In this document: in pieces, positions 1 through 8,925 of the stretch
Layout of the letters: each line of letters begins with the position of its first letter
Numbering within the stretch: the stretch's first letter is position 1
Assembly (NCBI RefSeq): GCF_008274585.1
Contig: NZ_VTRT01000001.1
Coordinates: forward strand, 248,001 to 312,000
Reading direction: 5' to 3'
Origin: Pedobacter sp. BS3
GTDB taxonomy: Bacteria > Bacteroidota > Bacteroidia > Sphingobacteriales > Sphingobacteriaceae
Length of the DNA stretch: 64,000 nt
Position numbers and translations under genes: made by a program
Notes under the pieces: model-generated
Database searches by the model: none
Told to the model about the DNA's origin: nothing
Seen by the model: the letters and a program-made list of their open reading frames with translations, nothing else

Positions 1-1
1 A

Positions 2-817
2 AAAGATTTTCAATGGAGGACAACCGCAAATTTCTCACTTTACAGAGACAACTGGCTGGAGAGAGCGCCAGACTGGAAACCTTCTGTATACGAGAATGCC
101 AAAGACCCTATCAGGCCTATTTATACAAGATTATCAGACGGAATACTACAAATTGGCGAGCCAATACCGGCAGCACAACCAAACCTGAAACCGGGACAAG
201 TAAAAATCCGGGATATCAACGGCTTTAAAAGAGACGGAGCGGGTATTCCGGTAGTAGATGAAAATGGAAGGTTCCAAAGAACCGGACAGCCTGACGGAAT
301 TATAGATGAAGCAGACAATGTGCTTTTGGGCACTTCAGACCCGGGTTATATGGTAGGTTTAACCAATATCATCAAGTATAAAAAATTCAGCCTGAATTTC
401 GATTTTAACGGATTATTAGGAAGAAAAATGATTGATCCTAATTTCCAAATCTACGGATATAGCGCATACGGCATTGCGGATCAAGGTTACAATGCACTCA
501 CCAGTGTAAAAAACAGGTGGACACCAACAAATCCATCTACTACAGTACCCAGCTCTTTTGCAGATTCCTCTCCAGACGGATTAGGAGACTTTTTGATGCA
601 GGATGCCTGGTTTATCAGGTTGCAAAACGTGTCTTTAGGGTACGATTTACCTACCAGATGGCTTAAAGGCACCTTCTCTTCTGCCCGTATAAACGTTTCG
701 GCATATAATCTTTTTGTGATTTCGCCATACACAGGGGTAGATCCCGAAACAGACTCTTATACCGCGGCTTACCCCAATGTAAGAACGTTTACCGCAGGGC
801 TGAATATTACATTTTAA
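2..817 (+). CDS. SusC/RagA-family TonB-dependent outer-membrane receptor, C-terminal part
   Basis: The frame is open from base 2 to the stop at 817, so the window edge cuts off the 5' end. About 271 residues of the C-terminal barrel are visible. They include the plug-distal pattern of SusC proteins: a DxxxPIRPIYTRLSDG stretch, DINGFKRDGAG, LLGTSDPGYMVGLTN, and a last strand ending in an aromatic residue (TFTAGLNITF). SusC proteins import oligosaccharides through the outer membrane with a SusD lipoprotein lid, and a SusD gene follows 22 bases later. A full-length protein would be about 1000 residues. Substrate unknown. The ATG at 320 is internal, not a start. Confidence 0.93.
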   Translation, partial: KDFQWRTTANFSLYRDNWLERAPDWKPSVYENAKDPIRPIYTRLSDGILQIGEPIPAAQPNLKPGQVKIRDINGFKRDGAGIPVVDENGRFQRTGQPDGIIDEADNVLLGTSDPGYMVGLTNIIKYKKFSLNFDFNGLLGRKMIDPNFQIYGYSAYGIADQGYNALTSVKNRWTPTNPSTTVPSSFADSSPDGLGDFLMQDAWFIRLQNVSLGYDLPTRWLKGTFSSARINVSAYNLFVISPYTGVDPETDSYTAAYPNVRTFTAGLNITF

Positions 818-839
818 ATGAATATATAAAGATATAAAC

Positions 840-2306
840 ATGAAAAAGATTACATTTTTTACCATAGCACTCATGTTTTTGTTAGCAGGTTGTACCAAAG
901 ACTTGGTTTCTGTTGATTATGGCGAAATAAATCCGGCAATTTTCCCGAAAACCGCCGCCGACATAGAATCAATGGTGAACGCCGCTTACTATCCATTAAG
1001 AGGATCCTGGTTTGATGGAATATTCTCAACCTCAGAAAGAGGCGTAATGATGATAAGTGATTGTACTACCGAGATATTAACCGGATGGTACGATGAAAAG
1101 CTGGAGGCTACACAACATAGTTATACTCCTGATGTAGCCGGTATCACTTACTTTTATGATAGCTTTTACAATAAAATTAGCCGGATGACTTTGACCATAG
1201 ATCTGATTCAGGAATCCAGCGTAAGCGAAGAGTTAAAGAAAAAAGCGATTGCAGAAATACGTTGTGCCCGGGGCTTATTGGCCTATACCTTGTTCGACCT
1301 TTACGGCCCTATAGTTATAGCTCCCCTTGAAGTTTTAAAAAACCCCTTACAAGAACAACCTCTTGCCAGAATGCCTTATGACGATATGGTGAACTTTATT
1401 GAAGCGGATTTGCTGGCTGCAGCAGAAGATCTTCCGTACCCGGCAGAAGCAGATTATGGCCGGTTTAATAAAGCCCTGGCAAAAATGCTGTTGATCAGGT
1501 TAAACCTTCACGAAAAAAGATGGGATAAAGTAGTACAGCTTGCAAATGACATCATTGGTTATAACTATTATCACCTGGATGATGATTACGTAGGCATGTG
1601 GGGTTTAGACGGAGCGAAAAAAAGCCCCGAGGTGATTTGGGCTATTCCATGTGATTATGAGGGAACCAGCCAAAATCAATGGCAGTTAATGGTATTGCCG
1701 GGAGTTTATGCGCCTAAAGGAGGTTGGGGAACCATACAGAGCAGCTGGTGGTTTTACGATACGTTTGAATCTCTTGATAAAAGAAAAACAATGCTCATTA
1801 CTCAATTTACAGACGTTAACGGTGTAACTTATAACAGAGCTAATCCGGGTTCATACCTTAACTATGGCCCACTGCCCTTAAAAATAAATGAAGACGCCGC
1901 CCGTACCACAAGCTATTCTACAGTGGATATTATCATGTATCGTTACGCGGATGTATTGCTTTCTAAAGCGGAAGCGCTGGCCAATGGTTCAGGAACACCT
2001 TCGCAGGAGTCTATTGACCTTATTAACCAGGTAAGGCACCGGGCAGGGATTGGCGATGTGAAACTGGCAGATTATTCAAGCCTTAACGCATTTAACGATA
2101 TGCTTCTCACAGAAAGAAGCCATGAGTTCTGGTGCGAAAACGGGCAGTACAGGGCAGATTTGATCAGGCATGATAAATTTGTTTCCCGCTGCTTAGAGGT
2201 AAGGCACTCATCTTATACCGCTAAGTATAAAGAAGTATTCCCATTCTCAAGGGGGAAGATATCAGAGGGTAAAGGAAAATTTATCCAGAATCCCTTTTAT
2301 AATTAA
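840..2306 (+). CDS. SusD/RagB-family nutrient-binding outer-membrane lipoprotein
   Basis: 488 residues with a lipoprotein signal peptide (lipobox LLAGC, Cys18). The internal layout is that of SusD: TPR-like helices (IAEIRCARGLLAYTLFDLYG near residue 140) and a C-terminal block with RYADVLLSKAEALANG, INQVRHRAGIG and LLTERSHEFWCENGQ. SusD proteins sit on top of the SusC barrel and capture glycans at the cell surface. The gene starts 22 bases after the SusC stop and is probably co-transcribed with it and with the genes that follow to about 10.5 kb. Confidence 0.95.
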   Translation: MKKITFFTIALMFLLAGCTKDLVSVDYGEINPAIFPKTAADIESMVNAAYYPLRGSWFDGIFSTSERGVMMISDCTTEILTGWYDEKLEATQHSYTPDVAGITYFYDSFYNKISRMTLTIDLIQESSVSEELKKKAIAEIRCARGLLAYTLFDLYGPIVIAPLEVLKNPLQEQPLARMPYDDMVNFIEADLLAAAEDLPYPAEADYGRFNKALAKMLLIRLNLHEKRWDKVVQLANDIIGYNYYHLDDDYVGMWGLDGAKKSPEVIWAIPCDYEGTSQNQWQLMVLPGVYAPKGGWGTIQSSWWFYDTFESLDKRKTMLITQFTDVNGVTYNRANPGSYLNYGPLPLKINEDAARTTSYSTVDIIMYRYADVLLSKAEALANGSGTPSQESIDLINQVRHRAGIGDVKLADYSSLNAFNDMLLTERSHEFWCENGQYRADLIRHDKFVSRCLEVRHSSYTAKYKEVFPFSRGKISEGKGKFIQNPFYN

Positions 2307-2330
2307 CGTACATTTTAAATGTAAAGAGAT

Positions 2331-3200
2331 ATGAAAAGAGAGATAATTAATTTAACATGGATTGCCATAATCATGATATTGACAGTATCCTGTAAAAAGG
2401 AAAAAGACAACGAAGGTACAAAAGCGGTATTTAGTTATGTAACAGATGGTTATGTAACAAACTTTACTAATTTTTCTACCGATGCTACCACATATGAATG
2501 GGATTTTGGCGATAATAGCGGAGCAACCTCTACCAAAAAGTCACCACAATATGTATACAAAACTAAGGGGAAATATCTGGTGTCCCTAACCGCGAAAAAA
2601 GGGGATATTGTCTCCACATTCAAAGACACGGTAAATATTCTGGGGCCTAATATCAAAATTGACGGTGACTTTACCGATTGGGAACATGTAGAGTATACTT
2701 ATGTAAATGAGGATAACCAGGGAGGGACTTTACGAGCGGTAAAAACATTTGCTAACGGTAAATATTTAAATTTTCTGTTAGAAGGTACAGACCAAATGGT
2801 ATTGGATGTTATAGTTGTCCACATGGATACAGATAAAAATCCCGATACCGGATATAAAATTGACTGGCTTTATCCCGTTGCATCTGGAACTGATTATAAG
2901 TTAGAAGGCAGTTTTACTGGAAACTGGGGCGGTTTAGCTAAACATTCCGGTAACCCTGCTGACGGATGGAATGGTTTCTCTAGTGATATAGCATCTTTTG
3001 ACGAAACTATCCTTTATTCGCCACCTAAAACCGTAGAGGGTAAAAAATTAATAGAATTCTCTATCGATAGGTCGTTTTTAGGCACGCTAAATGGTTCTCT
3101 TAACTTTTGTATCATTGAAAATTCAAGCAGTTATACAGAAAGGGGATCTATACCTGCAACCGGGCTTCCCGATGGAAAATATGCCATATATCCATTATAG
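2331..3200 (+). CDS. PKD-domain surface lipoprotein with CBM9-like C-terminal domain
   Basis: 289 residues. The lipoprotein signal ends at VSC (Cys21), followed by KKEKDNEG. Residues about 30-105 form a PKD domain (TYEWDFGDNS, then YKTKGKYLVSLTAKKG). From about residue 107 a second domain begins with IKIDGDFTDWEHVEY and carries DTDKNPDTGY. The IDG-x-x-x-DW opening resembles CBM9-like beta-sandwich sugar-binding domains; that assignment is inference. The next protein in the locus has a clear homologue of the same domain. Its place right after SusC/SusD suggests a surface glycan-binding lipoprotein (SusE/F-like role). No catalytic motif seen. Confidence 0.8.
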   Translation: MKREIINLTWIAIIMILTVSCKKEKDNEGTKAVFSYVTDGYVTNFTNFSTDATTYEWDFGDNSGATSTKKSPQYVYKTKGKYLVSLTAKKGDIVSTFKDTVNILGPNIKIDGDFTDWEHVEYTYVNEDNQGGTLRAVKTFANGKYLNFLLEGTDQMVLDVIVVHMDTDKNPDTGYKIDWLYPVASGTDYKLEGSFTGNWGGLAKHSGNPADGWNGFSSDIASFDETILYSPPKTVEGKKLIEFSIDRSFLGTLNGSLNFCIIENSSSYTERGSIPATGLPDGKYAIYPL

Positions 3201-3245
3201 AACATCGGCATTATAAATATAGTCTTATAGTTTGAATTCCACCCT

Positions 3246-3290
3246 GCTGATAGTATAGCTGGCATACATAAAGCCAGCTATACTATCAGC
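3246..3290 (+). terminator. Perfect 18-bp hairpin, probable terminator or attenuator
   Basis: Bases 3246-3263 are the exact reverse complement of 3273-3290, with a 9-base loop. It lies 46 bases after the PKD lipoprotein stop and 120 bases before the next gene. There is no clean T-run right after it, so it may act as an attenuator or mRNA-stabilising stem that sets the SusCD part of the locus apart from the enzyme part. Confidence 0.6.
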
Positions 3291-3413
3291 AGAGCTTATC
3301 TTAAATTCTTTCAGGTAAACAAAAGAAACAGAGAAAGTTACGCCCTATCCTATTTAAAGAATTGAGCTTAACCATCTGGGTTTTTCAACTTAATCAGTTA
3401 AAAATAAATAATC

Positions 3414-4592
3414 ATGAAAAGGAAACTTACATTAATTTTTAGCCTTTTATGGCTTGTTAACATTACTGCCAAGGCAGATATTGTTATTGACGGAAATTTT
3501 TCTGACTGGGACGCTATTCCGTATGCTCATACCAATGCAGAAGGTACAGGAGGAAGTCTGCTGGCATTGAAAACGTATGGTACCGAAACACATCTGTATT
3601 TTTTAGTAGAAGGTACTACAGCAATGACCTTTAACACCTTGCGGATGTATCTGGATACAGATAACAACCCGGCAACAGGCTACGATAATTCATGGCAGTA
3701 TGGCGCCGGGGCCGGAGCCGATTATATGCTAAATGGAAATGCGCCATGGTGGGGCGATTTATTTCAGCATTCGGGAAATCCGGCAGATGATTGGGGCGGT
3801 TTTACCTCGATAGAAAATCTTGGGACTAATCCAGCCGTACATACAAGGTCGGCAGTTGTAGAAGTGGGAGGGAAAAATTTCATAGAGTTTTCCATTACCA
3901 AATCATACCTGGGCACTTTAGGAGCTTTTATCAATGTAGCTATTTTAGACAATGACCCTGAAAATACCGGAACGCTTCCCGCAATAGACCCCGATGCTTC
4001 CGTAGCCAAATACCTGAAAATTAATACCACAGGAAATACTACTTTACCAGTTTCTTTGGCCTCCTTTACCGGTGCATCAACAAAAAATGCAGTTAAATTA
4101 AACTGGTCAACTTATTCAGAGCACAATAACTCCCGGTTCGAGTTATACAAATCTGCAGATGGAGTTTCATTTAATAAAATAGCCACCATAAACGGAGCAG
4201 GAAATTCAAATTCCCGGCTATTTTACAGCTATACAGATTACAGCCTTTCAAGCGGAAGCGTTTATTATGAATTAAAGCAGGTTGATTTAAATGGAGCAGT
4301 AACCTCTCTGGGTGTAGTAGAAGTAAAATCCAAATTTCAAAAAACACAATTTAATGTACATAAAGTACCAGGGCAGGATATTTTGGAACTCAATGTTTAC
4401 ACAAATGGAAATTCGGCTTCCAGGTTTTTACTGTCTGATATAAATGGAAAAATACTAACAAACAGCACTGTACGGTTAGTTCCGGGTAATCAGGTAATCA
4501 GGTTACCATTGTCTGCAAAATCAGGGATATATGTAGCCACTTTAAATACTACCGAAGGTTTGTTCAGCCATAAAATAGTAATAGCTGAATAA
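3414..4592 (+). CDS. Secreted CBM9-like protein with T9SS-type C-terminal domain
   Basis: 392 residues with a type I signal peptide (cleavage near ITAKA-D). Residues about 22-205 are a homologue of the second domain of the preceding lipoprotein: IDGNFSDWDAIPYAHTN, LDTDNNPATGY, HSGNPADDWGGF and FIEFSITKSYLGTL all have counterparts there. A middle part (LPVSLASFTG..VKLNWSTYSEHNNSRFELYKS) is the common linker domain of T9SS cargo. The end (SDINGKILTN .. GIYVATLNTTEGLFSHKIVIAE) looks like a type A sorting domain. Inference: a glycan-binding protein exported by the type IX system, while its paralogue is lipid-anchored. Confidence 0.8.
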   Translation: MKRKLTLIFSLLWLVNITAKADIVIDGNFSDWDAIPYAHTNAEGTGGSLLALKTYGTETHLYFLVEGTTAMTFNTLRMYLDTDNNPATGYDNSWQYGAGAGADYMLNGNAPWWGDLFQHSGNPADDWGGFTSIENLGTNPAVHTRSAVVEVGGKNFIEFSITKSYLGTLGAFINVAILDNDPENTGTLPAIDPDASVAKYLKINTTGNTTLPVSLASFTGASTKNAVKLNWSTYSEHNNSRFELYKSADGVSFNKIATINGAGNSNSRLFYSYTDYSLSSGSVYYELKQVDLNGAVTSLGVVEVKSKFQKTQFNVHKVPGQDILELNVYTNGNSASRFLLSDINGKILTNSTVRLVPGNQVIRLPLSAKSGIYVATLNTTEGLFSHKIVIAE

Positions 4593-4594
4593 CC

Positions 4595-5719
4595 ATGAAA
4601 AACGAGCCACGAAATATGGAGCTTGTGAAACAGCGTTTACTCTCGCTGGATGTTATGCGTGGGCTTATCATGATTCTGCTTGCCGCAGAGAGTTGTATGC
4701 TTTACGAAGCATTGGATAATATTACTTCTGATAAATCACTTTCTGGCAATATCGTTAAGCAATTTTTCCATCATCCATGGCATGGGTTGCGTTTCTGGGA
4801 TTTAGTACAACCCGCATTTATGCTGATGGCCGGAACTGCACTCTATATTTCGTGGCACGGAAAGTCTACAAGGGGCATTAGCTGGAAAAATAACTTTAAC
4901 CACATACTTGTGCGCAGTTTCAGGCTGTTTTCGCTTGGAACCGCGTTACATTGTGTGTATGCGGGCAGGTTAGTCTGGGAATTATGGAATGTGCTTACCC
5001 AGCTTTCTGTAACCACCATCATTGCCTACCTGATTATACGCAAATCAAAAACCTGGCAAATAGTTTTTTCCTTACTCCTGTTATTATTAACCGAGTTGCT
5101 GTACCGTTTTGTACAAGTACCCGGTTTCGACCAGCCTTTTACAGAGCATCACAACTTCGGCGCTTTTATGGACACCGTTTTAATGGGGAAAATAAATACC
5201 GATGGGTGGGTAACCATTAATTTCATCCCCACGGCAGCACATACGATATGGGGTGTTGTAGCAGGTAAATTATTAATCTCCTCATTAAATAACCGGCAAA
5301 AAGTGAATTATCTGATTGCAGCCGGAATCATTGCTTTAATAGCCGGATACGCGTTAGACCTGAGTGGCATTACCCCAATTATCAAACGCATAAGCACCAG
5401 CTCATTTGTTTTGGTTTCCGGAGGATGGGTATTGTTAATTATGGCCTTTTTATTCTGGATAAATGATGTGAAAAAACAATCGAAATATGCCTGGATATTT
5501 ACGGTAGTTGGTATGAACGCCATTTTTATTTACCTGTTTTCCAATACGGTGGGTATGCAATGGTTCAATGGTTTTGTAGCGGTGTTTGTTAAAGGATTAT
5601 TAAGCATAACCGGTCTTTCCAATCAAATAATGTCTGTAATATCTGCTATGGTTGCGCTCTTTACCCAGTGGTACCTGTGTTACTGGCTTTACCAAAAGAA
5701 AATATTTTTTAAACTCTAA
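4595..5719 (+). CDS. Multi-pass membrane acyltransferase-like protein (DUF5009/HGSNAT-like)
   Basis: 374 residues. The N-terminus carries the family opening RLLSLDVMRGLIMILLAAES, followed by about ten hydrophobic segments and HHPWHGLRFWDLVQPAFMLMAGTAL. This matches the DUF5009/heparan-alpha-glucosaminide N-acetyltransferase-like (NagX/YeiB) group, which is thought to move acyl groups onto sugars across the inner membrane. The gene starts 2 bases after the previous stop, so it is translated from the same message. The start at 4595 is taken; ATG 4616 (MELVKQ) is an alternative. Its place in a PUL suggests acetylation or re-modelling of imported sugars; the substrate is unknown. Confidence 0.8.
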   Translation: MKNEPRNMELVKQRLLSLDVMRGLIMILLAAESCMLYEALDNITSDKSLSGNIVKQFFHHPWHGLRFWDLVQPAFMLMAGTALYISWHGKSTRGISWKNNFNHILVRSFRLFSLGTALHCVYAGRLVWELWNVLTQLSVTTIIAYLIIRKSKTWQIVFSLLLLLLTELLYRFVQVPGFDQPFTEHHNFGAFMDTVLMGKINTDGWVTINFIPTAAHTIWGVVAGKLLISSLNNRQKVNYLIAAGIIALIAGYALDLSGITPIIKRISTSSFVLVSGGWVLLIMAFLFWINDVKKQSKYAWIFTVVGMNAIFIYLFSNTVGMQWFNGFVAVFVKGLLSITGLSNQIMSVISAMVALFTQWYLCYWLYQKKIFFKL

Positions 5720-5737
5720 TTATTTAATTCATTCCTC

Positions 5738-7285
5738 ATGAAACCATTTAGAAATTTGTCCCGCTATGCATTAATGTTGGTTTTAGCGTTGCTGAGTTGT
5801 AAGAAGAAAGGCGGAACCTCTCCAGCGCCCGACCCCGGCCCGCAACCTACGGTTACTTATACAGAAAGTACAGAAGATTTTCCGAACCCCGAGCGTGGAT
5901 TTTACCGGTATACAGAAACATATACCAGCAATTTTACAGTTTTAAACGCTCATACTTTAGCAGGATATCGCCAATTGCAAAGCATCGTTAATGCTAACTA
6001 TCGCGTTTACAGTACGTTGGTATTCAGATATTATGTACTGGATGATGTAAAAAATACAGCTATACCACAAAGTACTTTAGATAAAATTAACGAGGACATG
6101 GCCGCGGCCAGAACCGCGGGAGTAAAGCTCATACCACGGTTTGTTTATACCATAAGTTCAACCGGGGGTAATTGCTCTGACGGAAGCATTTGCCCGCCTT
6201 ATGGCGATACATCAAAAGAAAAGGTACTACAGCATATAGCAGATTTAAAACCTGTTTTACGGGATAACGCGGACGTGATAGCCTGTGTTCAGTTTGGCTT
6301 TATAGGCATCTGGGGAGAACAGTATTATACCGATTTCTTTGGCGACCCATCCGCTAACGGCGGACAAGGCAAATTGACCGATACTAACTGGACAGACAGG
6401 GCAGAAATACTTGCGGCGTTGTTAAATGCTGTTCCTGCAAGCAGAATGGTACAGGTAAGATACCCGCAGCAGAAGCAACGTTATGTGTATGGTGTTAACG
6501 CCCCTGTAACGGTTGCTCCATTAACAGAGGCCGAAGCCTTCATAGAAAATGAAAAATCTAGAATAGGTTTTCATAACGACTGTTTCTTGTCGGGGCCTAA
6601 TGATACCGGAACCTACGAAGACTATGGCAATAGTTCAAGCGGCAGAAGTGCAAGCTCTTCCATAGTGGATGCTCTAAAAGAATACCAGCGCAAAGACAGT
6701 AAATACGTGGTTGTAGGCGGAGAAACCTGCGCACCGTTTTTGCCGGATATTAACTGCGAACCTGCCGGAAGGGCACAGGCGGCATTTGCCGAAATGCACT
6801 ACAGCTACATCAATGCGCAATATAATAATGAGGTAAACAATGTTTGGCAAACAACAGGATGTATGGACAATATCAAGAAAAATCTCGGATACAGGTTTGT
6901 GCTGCAAAATGCCATATTTCCTGATGCGGTAACAGCAGGCAATAATTTCGCATTTACAATAAACCTAATCAATAAGGGATACGCGTCACCCTATAATGCC
7001 CGTCCGGTGCAATTGCTGTTGCGTAAAGCAGGAACACAGGAAGTAACAACATTAGCCATTGATACCGATATAAGAAAATGGTACACCGGAACCGTTAAAC
7101 TGGAGTCTGCTGTAACCATTCCTGCAAATCTGGAAAAGGGCGAATACGAACTATTATTGAACCTGCCAGATGCTTATGAAAGTATAGCTGCAAGGCCGGA
7201 ATACAGCATCCGCTTAGCCAATAATAATGTTTGGGAAGAAACTACAGGCTATAATAAATTGAATTATAAAATTCAGGTGAAGTAA
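5738..7285 (+). CDS. DUF4874/DUF4832 lipoprotein
   Basis: 515 residues. Lipobox LLSC (Cys21), then a Pro-rich linker (TSPAPDPGPQP). Residues about 47-150 match the DUF4874 opening (FPNPERGFYRYTETY .. TLVFRYYVLDD), and the rest DUF4832 (VIACVQFGFIGIWGEQYYTDFFGD, a TIM-barrel-like acidic cluster). These two domains always occur together in Bacteroidota surface proteins near glycan loci and are suspected glycosidases, but no activity is established to my knowledge. The gene is 18 bases after the acyltransferase and 4 bases before the GH31 gene. Confidence 0.85.
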   Translation: MKPFRNLSRYALMLVLALLSCKKKGGTSPAPDPGPQPTVTYTESTEDFPNPERGFYRYTETYTSNFTVLNAHTLAGYRQLQSIVNANYRVYSTLVFRYYVLDDVKNTAIPQSTLDKINEDMAAARTAGVKLIPRFVYTISSTGGNCSDGSICPPYGDTSKEKVLQHIADLKPVLRDNADVIACVQFGFIGIWGEQYYTDFFGDPSANGGQGKLTDTNWTDRAEILAALLNAVPASRMVQVRYPQQKQRYVYGVNAPVTVAPLTEAEAFIENEKSRIGFHNDCFLSGPNDTGTYEDYGNSSSGRSASSSIVDALKEYQRKDSKYVVVGGETCAPFLPDINCEPAGRAQAAFAEMHYSYINAQYNNEVNNVWQTTGCMDNIKKNLGYRFVLQNAIFPDAVTAGNNFAFTINLINKGYASPYNARPVQLLLRKAGTQEVTTLAIDTDIRKWYTGTVKLESAVTIPANLEKGEYELLLNLPDAYESIAARPEYSIRLANNNVWEETTGYNKLNYKIQVK

Positions 7286-7289
7286 AGGC

Positions 7290-8900
7290 ATGATGAGGGA
7301 AGTATTTATAAAATTGAATTTGTTGGTTTTATTCTTTTTGAGCATCGTGCCAGATTTAGTCGCACAAGAAAGAATAATCCAATTAAGCAAGGAAGAAAAA
7401 TGGTTCGGAGGAGCAGTTAATGAGGCCCATTTAATGCCTTTTAAGAACGGTTACAATTTCGACCTTTACGGAAATACCGGCACCAATCAAGCTGCACCCC
7501 TGCTTGTTTCAACCAAAGGGAAATTTATCTGGAGCGAAGAGCCTTTCCGTTTTACTATCAGAAATAATCAATTAATTATATCAAACAGCGGAGAACCCGT
7601 TGTGGTAGATTCTTCAGGAAAAAATCTTCGTGAAGCTTATCTAAACGCCAGTAAAAGGTTCTTTCCGTCTAAGGGGAAACTTCCGGATACATTGCTGTTC
7701 ACCAGTCCGCAATATAATACCTGGATAGAGTTGGTTTATAATCAGAACCAAAAAGATATCATCGCTTATGCCAAAGCAATTATAGCTAACGGTTTTCCTC
7801 CGGGGGTAATTATGATTGATGATAACTGGGCGGATTACTACGGACGATTTGATTTCAGGGCAGACAGGTTTAATGACGCTGCAGGTATGGTAGATACCTT
7901 GCACCGGATGGGCTTTAAAGTGATGCTGTGGATTAGCCCGTTTATTTCTCCTGATACAGAGGTTTTCAGGGAATTACAGGCTAAAAAATACCTTTTATAT
8001 GACGGGGCAAGTAAAAAGGCCTGGTCAGAAGCAGACAAGATTGCTATAATCAACTGGTGGAACGGCTACAGTGCCGTAATGGATTTTACCAATCCTGATG
8101 CAGAAAAGTGGTTTCATAACAGGCTGGAATACATGGTAAAAACATATCATCTGGATGGATTCAAATTTGATGCAGGTGATGCGGATTTTTACCCTAAAAA
8201 TGCCATTTCTTTTAAACCCGCCACTCCTAATGAACATAGTCTTCTTTGGGGAAGATTTGGTAAATACTATCCGTTAAACGAATACCGGGCCATGTGGAAA
8301 ATGGGAGGAGAACCCCTGGTACAACGCTTACGCGATAAAAAGCATAGCTGGGAGGACCTTCAAAAACTAATTCCCCATATCACCACCGCCGGTTTATTAG
8401 GCTATCAGTTTACCTGTCCGGATATGATTGGAGGAGGCGAGTATGGGTCTTTTATCGGAAGAAAGAACCTGGATGAAAAACTTGTAGTACGTTCTGCCGC
8501 GTGTTCGGCTTTAATGCCAATGATGCAATTCTCCGTTGCTCCATGGCGTGTATTAAACGAGGCAAATCTGGCCGCTGTAAAAAAGATGGTGGCCGTAAGA
8601 AAAAAATATGTCCCATATATTATGGAACAGGCAAAATCATCCGCTATAAGCGGAGAGCCTATTGTCAGAACAATGGAGTATGAATTCCCCAATCAGGGAA
8701 TGGCAGAAATACAAGACCAGTTCATGTTGGGTAAGCGGTATATGGTAGCGCCCGTTGTAACCAAAGAAAATACAAGGAAAATACACTTGCCCAAAGGCGT
8801 TTGGAAAAGTGATGCGGGAAAGATTATCAGGGGACCTAAAATAATAGAGGAGAATGTCTCATTAGACAGGCTGCCTGTATTTGAGTTGATAAAAAAATAA
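7290..8900 (+). CDS. Glycoside hydrolase family 31 protein
   Basis: 536 residues with a type I signal peptide (to about VAQ, residue 25). The GH31 barrel begins near residue 140: GVIMIDDNWADYYGRFDF, LHRMGFKVMLWISPFI, then LDGFKFDAGDADFY, where Asp294 in the KFDAGD motif fits the catalytic nucleophile position. The KxDxGD form differs from the WxDMNE form of classical alpha-glucosidases and occurs in GH31 branches that act on other alpha-linked sugars. A C-terminal beta-domain (MLGKRYMVAPVVTKEN) is present. Probably periplasmic, trimming oligosaccharides brought in by the SusCD pair upstream. Confidence 0.88.
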   Translation: MMREVFIKLNLLVLFFLSIVPDLVAQERIIQLSKEEKWFGGAVNEAHLMPFKNGYNFDLYGNTGTNQAAPLLVSTKGKFIWSEEPFRFTIRNNQLIISNSGEPVVVDSSGKNLREAYLNASKRFFPSKGKLPDTLLFTSPQYNTWIELVYNQNQKDIIAYAKAIIANGFPPGVIMIDDNWADYYGRFDFRADRFNDAAGMVDTLHRMGFKVMLWISPFISPDTEVFRELQAKKYLLYDGASKKAWSEADKIAIINWWNGYSAVMDFTNPDAEKWFHNRLEYMVKTYHLDGFKFDAGDADFYPKNAISFKPATPNEHSLLWGRFGKYYPLNEYRAMWKMGGEPLVQRLRDKKHSWEDLQKLIPHITTAGLLGYQFTCPDMIGGGEYGSFIGRKNLDEKLVVRSAACSALMPMMQFSVAPWRVLNEANLAAVKKMVAVRKKYVPYIMEQAKSSAISGEPIVRTMEYEFPNQGMAEIQDQFMLGKRYMVAPVVTKENTRKIHLPKGVWKSDAGKIIRGPKIIEENVSLDRLPVFELIKK

Positions 8901-8925
8901 TTAACCCTTTTTAAACCAATTAAAC

